From: Nemertoderma westbladi
Lineage: Eukaryota; Xenacoelomorpha; Nemertodermatida; Nemertodermatidae
Direction: 5' to 3'
DNA length: 64,000 bases
NCBI GenBank assembly: GCA_032718475.1
Contig: JAUCBJ010003970.1
Span: forward strand, 1-64,000
A model generated the notes under the pieces. The model searched no databases and was not told where the DNA came from. It saw only the letters and a list, made by a program, of their open reading frames with translations. Positions 12,801 through 23,510 of this stretch are shown here, piece by piece. Position numbers and translations under genes: made by a program. The number at the start of each line of letters is the position of its first letter. Within the stretch, counting starts at the first letter, position 1.

Positions 12801-13368
12801 ACCATGAGTGATCTTCCACAGTAAACCCTTCCACTCTGTTTCCTAAAGGAATGACTGTTCACCACCATGAGTGATCTTCCACAGTAAACCCTTCCACTCT
12901 GTTTCCTAAAGGAATGACTGTTCACCACCATGAGTGATCTTCCACAGTAAACCCTTCCACTCTGTTTCCTAAAGGAATGACTGTTCACCACCATGGGTGA
13001 TCTTCCACAGTAAAACCTTCCACTCTGTTTCCTAAAGGAATGTCTGTTCACCACCATGAGTGATCTTCCACAGTAAACCCTTCCACTCTGTTTCCTAAAG
13101 GAATGCCTGTTCACCACCATGAGTGATCTTCCACAGTAAACCCTTCCACTCTGTTTCCTAAAGGAATGACTGTTCACCACCATGAGTGATCTTCCACAGT
13201 AAACCCTTTCACTCTGCTTCCTAAGTAATGCCTGTTCACCACCACGGGTGATCTTCCACAGTAAACCCTTTCACTCTGCTTCCTAAGTAATGCCTGTTCA
13301 CCACCATGGGTGATCTTCCACAGTAAAACCTTCCACTCTGTTTCCTAAAGGAATGCCGGTTCACCAAG
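9815..13368. repeat. 63-bp minisatellite, about 56 copies
   Basis: The unit begins GGAATGCCTGTTCACCACCA and runs through GGGTGATCTTCCACAG and AAACCCTTCCACTCTGTTTC. The period is 63 bp, or 21 codons. Subtypes (GCTTGTTCACCACC, GCCGGTTCACCGCC, GACTGTTCACCACC) are arranged in repeating blocks around 10.6-12.4 kb, indicating multi-unit duplications. The minus strand is open for 1,075 codons (9956-13183) with a peptide period like MVVNKHSFRKQSGRVYCGRS. Two units carry an extra CAA, a 3-base insertion that keeps the frame. The frame is lost at both ends in units reading CTTCCTAAGTAATG, which are two bases short. I annotate it as a repeat, with coding left open as a finding. Confidence 0.95.
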
Positions 13369-15402
13369 GCTTCCTAATTGGAAACCCAGGAATGTCACCA
13401 CTAGACCAAGCTTCTGCTTGGTCTTTTAAGGCATAATATTATTAATATTATTGAATTAATTACAAACACGTCGTGATATTATTATGCGTATAGCTAGCTA
13501 TTTACATCTTATAATTTCTAATGTTAATAAATTTATCATGAAAAATGTCAAATCTCTGTAAAATGAAACTGCAGTGATGATTATTAGACATAAAATATAC
13601 ACGATATCAAATCTTCTAAATACTGAGTATACAGTATATACTAATCTATAAGTGTAGGCCCTATGCTATACAGTACGTTATCACGCGCATCCCACGAACC
13701 TATGGTCTCTATCCATAGTATCAAATAAATTATTCACATTCCCCGTCAAGGTCGTGACGCAAAGTATTGAGAAAAAACGAGCTACCTAATCCAACAAAAA
13801 ATTCTTCCTGATTATGTGAAATAACACCTGAACCACTATATTGGTTTTTGCCGCAAAGACCAATGCATTTTCCATTATTAATATTTAATTGCGCAGCCTT
13901 AATGGACTGGCACCGAAGCCTTCCTTTAGGAAACGGAAATCGTGGAATATTTATACTCCCTTGAGATACGCTGGGATTTTTAATTATTCATTATTGTCAA
14001 TCATTTATTCCTAATTCTGCTTCAAATGATAATAATATATAATCCTCAGATTAATTTTGCCTCCTAACTATATAAAGCAACTGTACTCAATCGTGAGTGA
14101 TTGTAAAAGTGTGTTGTACTAATGAGTTCCAGTATAACCAATACCATTAGGCCATCCATCAGTACATTATAGTGACGTGGTTTGTAAAAGGAAATAGGCA
14201 TACAAGTAGAAGTAAGCAAACCTAGGCTGGAAAACATTTAATAATTTCTTTGAAACGCCACACCTGTGTCCTTCGAAGTCATATCAATGCAGCATTCTCA
14301 AATAATTAATTATACTTATAATAATACATCATTCTGACGTGAATCCCGTTGCGTGTGTACCATGTGAAAAGAAGGTAATGAACAAAGATTCTTTTTGGGT
14401 AGGGCCTTTTCTAAAACTGAAAGTTTAACGGATCGGGCATCGCATTGTTTTTTCTGTTGCTCGTCTGGTAACTGTTGCGCTGTTTATCAATAAACAGTAG
14501 AATGGTAAAACGTCATTTGCAGCATGCAACAAAATACCATACGCTGTGCGATTTGCAATTGCAAAATACCCTACAACCCTGTACCCCCAAAATACCCCCC
14601 CCCCCCCCCCCCCCCACACGCATCAGTTCATTTTCTCGTTGTCAGTCATTACGGGGCTGGTGACTCTCCCACAAGGTCGATTACCAAAGGGAACTGGAGG
14701 TTGGAAATTTCATCAGAAGTTGATTACTTGGATTCCGGTTGTTGTGGAATGTGGTATGTAATGGATAAGGTAACAGGTAGGCCTATCTAAGTTGCAAAGC
14801 TGAAAGCTACACAACACACCAGACCTGTTGCCGTACCAGCCAGAGTACCTTAATTAGTTGTGGCGAGGTTAGAATGAAACATTGAGTGCGAAATGGAAAG
14901 GAAAATTAGTTTAGGTTTGGAGTTCCATCACTTACGTTGGAAAGGTTAACATATTTGGTAAATCTCTCCCAGGAAATCTAAATGGTAATCGCCGACATAT
15001 TCGTTTGTCATCTCTCATCATAATATTGGTTCTAGATTACAGGGTGTACTACACTAGATATCTTGTTTTGTAAACTGGAAATAAATAATGATTTTGATTT
15101 GTGATCTAAATGGTTTGAATTTAGATCCATTTAAGTCAAAATCCACTGAATTTGACGGATTTCGTTTCCAAATGTAAATTTTTTATTCCTCTCGACTATT
15201 CAGGTACCACAGGCCAATCTTAATTTAAAGCCGGTACTTCCGGAATAAAGATTGTACTTAATTCCTATTTAACATGGTTGGAAATGAAACAAAGATAACT
15301 TATATTATATTCCTAAAAGTGGCGATCAAATAAATTGGATTCTTTATACAGCTATCCAAATTATCTCTCAGCAATTTAATGCGTCGGTATTTGCCTTCTG
15401 GT
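13369..15402. other. Gene-free region with a short hairpin and a poly-C tract
   Basis: A perfect 9-bp stem (GACCAAGC...GCTTGGTC, about 13403-13424) lies just right of the 63-bp array. A poly-C run is at 14595-14615. Short open frames around 14475-14790 owe their proline runs to the poly-C and have no recognisable domain. No gene is supported. Confidence 0.4.
14595..14615. repeat. Poly-C tract, 21 bases
   Basis: This is an uninterrupted run of 21 C, one of several long C/G homopolymers in this AT-rich window. The exact length may be affected by sequencing error. Confidence 0.85.
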
Positions 15403-15410
15403 ATTTAGGA

Positions 15411-16164
15411 CAGGGGCGTATTAAGGGGGGTGCAATGGGTGCAGCGGTGCAGGTGCACCCGGGCCGCCGCCGCCAAGGGGCAGCCAGTTGTTTTGTTCAA
15501 TATAATGTATATAATACATTATTTTTAACGGAATAAGCCACTTACAAACCATTTTATTATTAAATCACCTTTGGCTTGGAACAATAATGCTATTATCTAT
15601 CGTTATTTATATCTACTAGCCCATCGCCCATGTCATAAATATTCATTCCAGAACATCTATTTCTTTAACATGGGTTGAAACAGTCAGCTCGTAGTGTCAG
15701 AAACAAGTAGAAACATGGTAAAGTAAACATGAGTTGATTCTATTGGTTGTTCTATTGGTTGTGTGTCAACTTGAGTAGGAGTAGCCGGTTGGTGTTGCAA
15801 CTGTACAGTACAATGTTTAAGATAAAATTAATTAGTTAAACTAGTTCTAATTTATTATTTGGCTATTTTATTTTCTACATAAATATCCGTATATAAAAAG
15901 TGCATTTTAAAAGTTTCCAAAAGTTATCCTTTTAATTTATTTTATCCTTAATTTATTTTATCCTTAATTTATTTTATCCTTAATTTATTTTATCCTTAAT
16001 TTATTTTGCCAATTTATAGTTGCGGTTTGTAATTTTTCAATTTGTCGCACAAACTTAAATTTGTAAAAAAAAAAGCTCTGTTAGGGCGCAATGCATAAGC
16101 AATGCATAACACAATAAGCAATGCATAAGACAGATACAACCGCCATGTCCTTAATCCGCCCCTG
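15411..16164. mobile_element. Non-autonomous hAT-like DNA transposon with 8-bp target duplication
   Basis: The left end reads CAGGGGCGTATTAAGG and the right end, reverse-complemented, reads CAGGGGCGGATTAAGG: terminal inverted repeats of at least 16 bp with one mismatch. The immediate flanks are ATTTAGGA (15403-15410) and ATTTAGAA (16165-16172), an 8-bp target-site duplication with one difference. CAGGG-type ends with 8-bp duplications are the hAT signature. There is no transposase frame in the 754-bp body, so mobilisation would need an enzyme from elsewhere. A GC-rich patch (GGGCCGCCGCCGCC) lies near the left end, and a 16-bp tandem repeat (TTTTATCCTTAATTTA, about 15949-16012, roughly four copies) lies inside. 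Confidence 0.85.
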
Positions 16165-16248
16165 ATTTAGAACTACTGGTACCGGTGTCTGATAGTCACT
16201 ATCAGACATGCCACTTTTCTACACCTGCTGTGACGGGTCTCAGGAATT

Positions 16249-16342
16249 CTTAGCCCGCGAGTATTCTTAGCCCGTAGGTATTCTTAGCCCGTGAGTATTC
16301 TTAGCCCGTGGGTATTCTTAGCCCGTGGGTATTCTTAGCCCG
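16249..16342. repeat. 17-bp tandem repeat, about five copies, with inverted remnant
   Basis: The unit GAGTATTCTTAGCCCGT repeats head to tail with small changes (CGCGAG, GTAGGT, GTGGGT). Related words in the opposite orientation (GGGCTAAGAAT) occur at about 16445-16475, suggesting that the interval is the two arms of a degraded inverted-repeat element. Confidence 0.75.
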
Positions 16343-16769
16343 CAAAACAATAACGTTTATTGTTTTGGTTCCCCCAATACGCCTCTGAAACCTGCTCCTT
16401 TACTAACCTGCGCATTTAATATTGCTAAGATTGCTAAGAATACTCGGGGGCTAAGAATAATCGCGGGCTAAGAATTCACCCAATCCTGCGGCGGGGGCAT
16501 CTACCGCTACTACCTGGATACGAACTTACAGTATACCTGCATAATACTGCAGATTATCAATAAAATACAGCGTCCCGTAGGCCTACAGTACATACTGTAG
16601 GCCTACTGCTGTACTTCAGTATAAATGATACGAGTTATATTTATATGGGAGTAATTTATGGGATGTGATATGAGCGAGATATAATAGTCGTAAATTGTTA
16701 TCTAGCACTAATATTAATTTATGAATTCTTATTATATCGGTAAAGTTCCCGTGAGTAAATGCTACGCCG

Positions 16770-16803
16770 AGAGTTACACAATCATGTATGATTGTGTAAC
16801 TCT
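16770..16803. other. Perfect 34-bp palindrome
   Basis: AGAGTTACACAATCAT is followed by GT and then its exact reverse complement: two 16-base arms with a 2-base centre. It sits directly next to a truncated copy of dispersed element A and may mark an insertion or rearrangement junction. Confidence 0.8.
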
Positions 16804-16900
16804 TATTATAAGAGACAGGGAGGGAAACTGGAGGCAAATCCCGTCTTGGCGAATTAATATCCCGCCTCAATGTTAAATTCTCAATTTATGGAAAGATTCA
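16804..16900 (+). mobile_element. Dispersed element A, truncated copy
   Basis: The sequence GAGACAGGGAGGGAAACT, then GGCGAATTAATATCCCGCCT and CAATGTTAAATTCTCAATTT, matches the 5' part of element A seen complete at 29413-29646 and, inverted, at 40695-40922. It breaks off after the AGGGAAAGG-like position. No coding capacity. Confidence 0.7.
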
Positions 16901-16927
16901 AAATGTACAGGGGGCGCACCGGGCCAT

Positions 16928-17155
16928 TTTAAGTTAAGTACACCAGTCTTTCTGCTTTATATTTCACTTTGTAGTTTACCCCCATGTGAATACGAGGTTT
17001 TTCACTAAAAAGTAAAAACCCAGGTTATACACTTATAGAAGTGCTGAATCTAAACAAAACAATTAACAAATTAGTATCTATACATGTTATAAGAGAAAAA
17101 TAAGCGCTTAAACATTTAATAAGGAGAAATAAATAAAAATACTAATTCTTCATAT
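16928..17155 (-). mobile_element. Diverged, truncated copy of dispersed element B
   Basis: In reverse orientation this resembles the elements at 25918-26193 and 47870-48156. Shared words are TATATTTCACTTTG, CCCCCATGTGAA, GGTTTTTCAC, CCCAGGTTATA and ATAAGCGCTT. One terminal inverted repeat is degraded and the other is not recognised, so it is an old relic. Confidence 0.6.
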
Positions 17156-18088
17156 ATATTATATATATATATATATATAAATAATACCAATAAAAAAACA
17201 TGCGTGACGCCCTGATTCATTGGTACGCTTCTGTTAAGTTCTAGGTGGCGTTCTGATAGGCAACACCTGTAGTTGTCTGTGAAATGTCACCCACATATAT
17301 TTGTTGATTCTTAACTGTACATACACTAACTCAAAACTAAATTACGAAACATTAATAATAATATTAACAACTACGAACTAAATGCAACTCACCAAGTAAA
17401 CCAAAACTATTAACTCCAAAACAAACAAACTGAGTTAGCAACGATTGCCATGCCATCTGGGGTTTTTCATAATTTTCTAATTAGGTAAGGATATATACTT
17501 CGGCTAATAATGTTACGAATAAACATTTCTTAATATTTTATCATCCAATTTACGCCAGTTTGAAAATGAAACTTTTAGGCATAAGCGCATAACTGATTAC
17601 AATTATTAGTCACTAGCTACTGTAGGCCAAATTTAGCCAATACAGCATGGCGTACTACAGTTTATTATACTTAGTTACTAGTACCTTTTAAAACCATTCC
17701 CTTATAGAGAGAACGACCAGGACCAGTGAGAGACTAGAGACTTAATATTTTGAATTAAAAAAAGATACCATTACAAAATTAGCGCACACTATTTTATATC
17801 CTCAACAAGTACTATGAGGTTTCATTTGAATTGCACTAATTCTTAGGCAAATGCAGAGATTGGCTTTGATTGGCTGATGTATTTTTTTAAAGAAGAAGGC
17901 CCTGATTCGCCCAATCTTTATAAATGGCCTAATGAATACTGTAAGGCAAGTAACTCAGTATACACCGTGCAAATGCGTCATTAACATTATGGATATGCGT
18001 AGGTTGAATATTATATTAAACTATCAAATGAGTATTATTGATCTTTCCTTCTATTGTGTGTCGGTTTTCTATATTAAATAATTAATTT
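17156..18088. other. Gene-free AT-rich sequence
   Basis: It includes a short (AT)n tract at about 17157-17180. No exon or transposon end was recognised. Confidence 0.35.
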
Positions 18089-18262
18089 TCCGAGACACGG
18101 AGGGGGGGACTTGACGCAATTCCAATCTCGGCCTCGTCTCAATGTTAAATTATCAATTAAGGGAAAGGGGCAGGTTACTTACAGTGTGGCACGGTATTCT
18201 AACCAAAATAATAAACGAAAGACAATAGACCAGGTCAGGTTACAGTTTTATTTTTGGGAGTA
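18089..18262 (+). mobile_element. Dispersed element A, copy upstream of the beta-ureidopropionase gene
   Basis: It opens CGAGACACGGAGGGGGGGAC and continues CTCAATGTTAAATTATCAAT and AAAGGGGCAGGTTAC, then CTAACCAAAATAATAAACGA and CAGGTTACAGTTTTATTTTTG, the order seen in the other copies. It ends near AGTATTCAGCTGGATTGCG and lacks the CCCTGGAGAGGG end, so it is 3'-truncated. It lies about 260 bp before the start codon of the gene at 18520. Confidence 0.75.
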
Positions 18263-18519
18263 TTCAGCTGGATTGCGACGGAAGTCATATCTGCGAAGCA
18301 GAAGCACGATTAATTACATAAAGCTGCAGTTACGGTAGGCCTACTCTGCTTATGATGTAGGCCTACCATCATACTCATGTAGGCCTACTCCTGTACTCAT
18401 ATTCATAATAGCACGTAATTCAAAAATAATTGTTTGTAGGCACATAATTCAATATTATTAATTTCAATCTAATATATTTCATAATTATTAAACTGAATTT
18501 GTTCCGCTTAGACATCGCC

Positions 18520-19662
18520 ATGGCTGCCGAATTAGATAATATTGACGAACTTCTCGAGGCCTATATCCCCAAGGAGAAACTCCCCGAGGTCCAACGCATT
18601 CTGTATGGGGGGGTTCCCGAACAAATCGAATTCCCAGCCGCTGTCGCCACGACAACAACCGAGCTGGATGTCGAGATTAAAGGCTACGAGTTCGGCGCGG
18701 AACGCGAACAAAGACGACCGCCGCGCCTGGTTACCATAGCGACGATACAAAACAAGATAGTAGAACCAACGGATGCGCCGGTACTCCAGCAGATGGCGTC
18801 TCTCCACAACCGCATCTCCGATATAACACGCGTAGCTGCGAGCGCAGGCGTCAACGTTCTGTGCTACCAGGAGACGTGGAACATGCCGTTCGCGTTCTGC
18901 ACGCGGGAACGCCTACCCTGGACGGAGTTCGCCGAGTCCGCCGAGGACGGCGCAACAATCCGGCTGTGTCAGAAACTCGCGAAAACCCACCGGATGGTAA
19001 TAATTTCACCTATTCTAGAACGCGACGCTGACGATGTAATGTGGAACACGGCGGTTGTTATAGACGAGAACGGGAGTATTCTAGGTAAATCCCGCAAGAA
19101 CCACATACCTCGTACTGGCGACTTTAACGAGTCTACCTACTATATGGAGGGCGGGATGGGGCACCCGGTGTTCGATACTCGATACGGGAAGATAGCGGTT
19201 AACATCTGTTACGGTCGACACCATCCGCTCAACTGGTTGATGTACGGGTTGAACGGGGCCGAGATTGTGTTCAACCCATCCGCGACCATAGGGGGTCTTA
19301 GCGAACCGTTGTGGCCGATCGAAGCGAGGAACGCTGCTATTGCCAACTCCTACTTCGTCGCGGCTATCAACCGCGTTGGCACCGAGGTCTTCCCCAACGA
19401 GTTCACTTCCGGTAACCGGAAGTCCGCGCATCGCGATCTCGGTTTGTTCTACGGGTCGTCGTACGTGACGGCCCCGTCCGGGGCTCGGTGTCCGGGACTG
19501 TCCCGGACACGGGACGGACTGTTGGTCGCTCGGATCGACCTCAACCAGTGTCGGCAGGTTAAGGACAGTTGGGGTTTCCGGATGACCGCGCGGTTGCCGA
19601 CCTATCTGGAGGAGTTGACGGATTTCCTCCATCCAGATGATAACGTAGATGACGACGAGTGA
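18520..19662 (+). CDS. UPB1: Beta-ureidopropionase, intronless
   Basis: This 380-residue cytosolic enzyme of pyrimidine breakdown hydrolyses N-carbamoyl-beta-alanine (and the beta-aminoisobutyrate analogue) to the beta-amino acid, CO2 and ammonia. It is a nitrilase-superfamily protein of family-typical length (human about 384). The catalytic triad is visible: Glu118 in CYQETW, Lys193 in SRKNHIP, Cys230 in NICYGRHHP. Near-invariant blocks include [48 protein letters not shown] and [12 protein letters not shown]. The start is the ATG at 18520 in GCCATGG, a strong animal initiation context; the frame runs upstream without another ATG. There is no intron, whereas vertebrate orthologues have many. 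The coding sequence is GC-rich against AT-rich flanks. The tail is acidic (DDNVDDDE). An AATAAA lies at 20076-20081. The uninterrupted frame suggests function; origin as a retrocopy is an inference. Confidence 0.97.
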   Translation: MAAELDNIDELLEAYIPKEKLPEVQRILYGGVPEQIEFPAAVATTTTELDVEIKGYEFGAEREQRRPPRLVTIATIQNKIVEPTDAPVLQQMASLHNRISDITRVAASAGVNVLCYQETWNMPFAFCTRERLPWTEFAESAEDGATIRLCQKLAKTHRMVIISPILERDADDVMWNTAVVIDENGSILGKSRKNHIPRTGDFNESTYYMEGGMGHPVFDTRYGKIAVNICYGRHHPLNWLMYGLNGAEIVFNPSATIGGLSEPLWPIEARNAAIANSYFVAAINRVGTEVFPNEFTSGNRKSAHRDLGLFYGSSYVTAPSGARCPGLSRTRDGLLVARIDLNQCRQVKDSWGFRMTARLPTYLEELTDFLHPDDNVDDDE

Positions 19663-20780
19663 CACATCGATAGATTACAACTTTCCGAGTCAGTAACAGT
19701 ATCTCCTCGATGCCGCTATTTTAGATTTTGGTTTATCAATCAATTAATTATAGAAACTGTTAGGGTATCAATATTGTGTTAACAGCCATGACGTATCGGG
19801 TGATGGGAAATATAATTTTTATTTGATTTATAAATTATAAATTTATAATTAAAAAGGTATTGATTTTCGTTAATTAATTATATTTGAATAAGAAAGGTTT
19901 ATGAAATTTAATTTTTCGTTTATGGTCCGTCCCTTTATAAAAGGCATTGAGACACCGCAGCCGCAGTAAAATCTGATGTAAAATAATCTATATTATATTG
20001 TGTTTGTTTGCAACACTTTCACACCTCGTTAGTGTAATGTATGTAATATGTTAGTAGTTGTGTTGGTGATTTATAAATAAATTAGTAAATCAATGACCCG
20101 CACTCTCCAATCAAGAGAATAATTAATTAAACGCCTTTGTTTTTCTATTACAGTTATTTACTATTAGTTTATAGGATTAATATAATAATAATTTTTGTGA
20201 TATGTAATTATTAATTAATTACCCTATGATCTTTATTATTATGATTAGAGGATTATGGTTATACATATATATTATGTACCACCTTGCGATATGCTGCATT
20301 CCCATTAGATAATAGTTAATTAATAATATTACGAATAAATATCTTTATAGGTACAAATGACTTTGTTTTTCTATTGTGCGCCGTGGTTGTAGGCCGGCAA
20401 AGACCGACTTAGACCGGCAAAAGTCTAACAAAAACTTTAAATGTTCATATCTTTTGATTGCGTGAACGATTTTGGGCTTGTTTTGTAGCTCTTGATAAAC
20501 CCCAGAACATATTTATTTATAACAATTTACAATAATTAATCGTATTTTCATTTGTATTTTTACTGTTTATAGTAGATCCAGTGTAGATCTTGGGTGCAAC
20601 TTTAAGCGTATAGGTTTTTAGTACGCAGCTCCATAGATACCCAAGGCTTGACGACATGTTTTAGTTTTTATATGTTTGAAGAGACAATATGAAAATTAGG
20701 TACAGGACATAAACACGACTTAAATACATATTGATTTCGTCACTGTAAACACGAGGTTTGTAAATAAGGTTTGGGTTTTC
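19663..20780. other. 3' flank of the beta-ureidopropionase gene
   Basis: This is AT-rich sequence with no gene recognised. It should contain the 3' UTR. No terminal poly-A tract follows the stop codon, as would be expected of a young retrocopy. Confidence 0.4.
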
Positions 20781-20887
20781 TCAAAAAATAATACCGAACT
20801 TTGAAGGTTCATTCACTATTACTGGTAAATTAGGTCTTGAGGCACAATTACGAGCGCATTTTGAAGATAATTTTATGTGCTTTCTGT
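20781..20887 (-). pseudogene. Coding-like segment on the far side of the 22-bp array
   Basis: On the minus strand one frame runs from the array through RKHIKLSSKCARNCASR and PNLPVIVNEPSKFGIIF to a stop. Residue composition and moderate GC look more like coding DNA than the AT-rich surroundings. It may be the C-terminal end of the coding-like sequence at 21378-21960, separated from it by array expansion. I recognise no family. Confidence 0.3.
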
Positions 20888-21377
20888 ATAAGCACTCCGC
20901 ACCACAGCTTCCAGCACTCCGCACCACAGCTTCCAGCACTCCGCACCACAGCTTCCAGCACTCCGCACCACAGCTTCCAGCACTCCGCACCACAGCTTCC
21001 AGCACTCCGCACCACAGCTTCCAGCACTCCGCACCACAGCTTCCAGCACTCCGCACCACAGCTTCCAGCACTCCGCTCCACAGCTTCCAGCACTCCGCAC
21101 CACAGCTTCCAGCACTCCGCACCACAGCTTCCAGCACTCCGCACCACAGCTTCCAGCACTCCGCACCACAGTTTCCAGCACTCCGCACCACAGCTTCCAG
21201 CACTCCGCACCACAGCTTCCAGCACTCCGCACCACAGCTTCCAGCACTCCGTACCACAGCTTCCAGCACTCCGCACCACAGCTTCCAGCACTCCGCACCA
21301 CAGCTTCCAGCACTCCGCACCACAGCTTCCAGCACTCCGCACCACAGCTTCCAGCACTCCGCACCACAGCTTCCAGT
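20888..21377. repeat. 22-bp minisatellite, about 22 copies
   Basis: The unit starts CCAGCACTCCGCACCACAGC and is 22 bp long, very homogeneous and GC-rich. Because 22 is not a multiple of three, successive copies read all three frames and a 66-bp (22-codon) peptide cycle results. Neither strand has a stop, so several long frames overlap here. On the minus strand the peptide cycle is AECWKLWCGVLEAVVRSAGS. Copy number decides which downstream frame is joined to the upstream one. Confidence 0.95.
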
Positions 21378-21960
21378 AGAAACCTCGAGCTTTATAGAGG
21401 TGGTCAATCTGAGTGATCTCCTTGTTGTGAAATACCTCACTGACGTATTTGACAGAAGGAAAGATGACAGAGGTCCAAAGGAAGTCCGCTGAGACCGCTG
21501 AGACTTTGGAAGCAAGGCGCATACATCTGGCAACATCCTTTTTATAAAGGTGTCTATGATGTACCGAAGGTTTATTTGTAGTAGTAAAAGTCACTGCCAA
21601 GTACTCTAAACTGTTTACAAATTCCCCGGGGGGGGTACCCATATAGTAGAGTTTGTCTAAATTGTCCGCCACGTCTAAATTTAACCGCCTTTGTTTTCGA
21701 GAGTTAAAAAAGTTCGAATTCGAGTGTTAACTTTGCAGTATTCCTCGAGTGCATCGAGCAAGTTTGCTTCCACCACAATTATCCTAAATGCTGTCGATAA
21801 CGCCCCTTCAACAGTCGTAGGAGAGGCGCAGCACAGATGGTCTTCAACGGTTTCCATCATAAGGTCTATCTGGAACCCATAAATATTGGCGCCCTACCTC
21901 ATTCTGTATTTGCTGGATATGCCAGGAACCAGCCACAAATAAAGAATACACAAAAGGCTG
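21378..21960 (-). pseudogene. Unrecognised coding-like region, frame-broken
   Basis: On the minus strand one frame from about 21897 to 21679 reads ANIYGFQIDLMMETVEDHLC and onward to ENKGG and a stop. A second frame then opens (ADNLDKLYYMGTPPGEFVNS, KKDVARCMRLASKVSAVSAD, SEVFHNKEITQIDHLYKARG) and runs into the 22-bp array. Both have protein-like composition and higher GC than the flanks. The shift between them implies either a frameshifted pseudogene or an unrecognised intron. No domain was identified. It could be a remnant of a mobile element, an integrated virus or a decayed host gene; the sequence does not decide. Confidence 0.35.
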
Positions 21961-22699
21961 CTCTTTCTGTTCCGATCTTAGCTAGCTTTACTTTTAATAT
22001 GCCTCAGAGTACCTGATGAATAAATTTTAACAGCTTTTTAACCCCCAATAACTTTTAATTAAAGCTTATTTTATTTAAATTAATTTAATTAACATTAAAT
22101 ATTATGTTTGGTGCCAAATTTTATCATACCCATGGTGGTCATTAAATCGAATATTCAATATAACCACGTTGATGTGACCATATCATCTCCTATGGCGAAG
22201 CTATTGCCAAGAATGTAACGCCAACTCAGAAAAACAACGGAAAAATGTAGATCGTTAACTCAATTTTCGTGGTGCTATAAAATTGGTAACGTTGACGTGT
22301 TTAAATTGAGTCACCACTATTTTAAATACTTATAAGGTTCTCAACCATAAAATAAATCTAATTCGATATTTAATCGACTGTTTGTTCCATGTCGAGCCTA
22401 AAATCAGACGACTTTGGACAGGTTTGTAGACCGTGGGACATGTCGACTTCGGGAAAACTCACAGCAACATCGCCCAAGATCTACAACATTTATATCCAAA
22501 GTCTAAAATTGAGTTCTTGTTCGGAATACGTTTTATTCAAAGTCTACAATAACATGACATTTTCACATGACTTTTCAAGCTCTACAAAACGATTGCATCC
22601 TTTTGGGGGTAATTTTAAATTTTGTTATTGTGCATACGTGCACTGCTGGCTAACTACAGTGTTGATAGCGGTGCGTAGTAATACCAAAAATCATATATG
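21961..22699. other. No gene recognised
   Basis: One open frame (22389-22700, plus strand, 103 codons) has no protein-like motif and is probably chance. The words CCAAAGTCTA and CAAAGTCTACA here recur near 24690, where they form a small hairpin. Confidence 0.3.
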
Positions 22700-22928
22700 A
22701 ATTATGAAAAACTAAATTAATTTTAATATAACTTTATCTTGCTAATATTTTGGCAGTGTGATATAAAGTGATAAAAAGATGACAAAAACACGTTTCGTGG
22801 AATTAAAACTTGAATTTAAACTTGCAATCCCGATCCCATAAATTGGGATCGCGAGAGTGGTAACTGATAATCCCGATCGCGATCCCGGAGATCCGAAAAA
22901 CTCTGGTCCCGTTTAAACACTAATATAT
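22700..22928 (+). repeat. Direct repeat, left copy, rich in GGGATCCCGATCCC words
   Basis: This matches 23695-23916 in the same order: AACTTTATCTTGCTAATATT, GTGATATAAAGTGAT, TTGCAATCCCGATCCC, GAGAGTGGTAACTGATAATC, and CCCGTTTAAACACTAATATA. The two copies flank a hairpin and an 81-bp array. The structure resembles the end of a DNA element duplicated on both sides, but no target-site duplication was established. Confidence 0.65.
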
Positions 22929-22944
22929 TAGTGTGTAAAAGGGA

Positions 22945-23020
22945 TTGTTCAGAAGTAGAAAAATGAAAAAGTGCGTCACCGGGGGTTGACGCACTTTCTC
23001 ATTTTTCTACTTCTGAACAA
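22945..23020. other. Near-perfect 34-bp-arm hairpin
   Basis: The left arm 22945-22978 begins TTGTTCAGAAGTAGAAAAAT and ends AGTGCGTCA. The right arm 22987-23020 is its reverse complement with one mismatch. The 8-base loop is CCGGGGGT. Such a structure would fold stably as RNA or cruciform DNA. A foldback transposon or a small-RNA precursor are both possible. Confidence 0.85.
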
Positions 23021-23040
23021 AGCCATAATATTACACCTTT

Positions 23041-23510
23041 AATTACAGTTGCAACAGCTCATTTCCAATTTATTTGTTTAAAAGGGATCCCGATCCCACA
23101 AACCCATAATATTTCACCTTTAATTACAGTTGCAACAGCTCATTTCCAATTTATTTGTTTAAAAGGGATCCCGATCCCACAAACCCATAATATTTCACCT
23201 TTAATTACAGTTGCAACAGCTCATTTCCAATTTATTTGTTTAAAAGGGATCCCGATCCCACAAACCCATAATATTTCACCTTTAATTACAGTTGCAACAG
23301 CTCATTTCCAATTTATTTGTTTAAAAGGGATCCCGATCCCACAAACCCATAATATTTCACCTTTAATTACAGTTGCAACAGCTCATTTCCAATTTATTTG
23401 TTTAAAAGGGGATCCCGATCCCACAAACCCATAATATTTCACCTTTAATTACAGTTGCAACAGCTCATTTCCAATTTATTTGTTTAAAAGGGGATCCCGA
23501 TCCCGATCCC
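23041..23510. repeat. 81-bp tandem repeat, about six copies
   Basis: Each unit runs AATTACAGTTGCAACAGCTC, CAATTTATTTGTTTAAAAGG, GATCCCGATCCCACAAACCC, ATAATATTTCACCTTT. Copies are almost identical; the last ones gain one G in AAAAGGGG. The array is followed by degenerate GATCCCGATCCC runs. Confidence 0.9.

Noticed and set aside
14425-14790. Short frames with poly-Pro or poly-Gly
   Set aside because: Created by the 21-base poly-C; neighbouring residues show no domain and frames end quickly.
18499-18519. Upstream start (TTG) for the beta-ureidopropionase gene
   Set aside because: Not an ATG; the ATG at 18520 has a strong context and gives the family length.
18532-19665. Long minus-strand and shifted frames over the beta-ureidopropionase gene
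   Set aside because: Shadows of the GC-rich coding sequence, without domain resemblance.
22389-22700. 103-codon plus-strand frame
   Set aside because: No recognisable motif or splice support; composition follows local AT-rich sequence.
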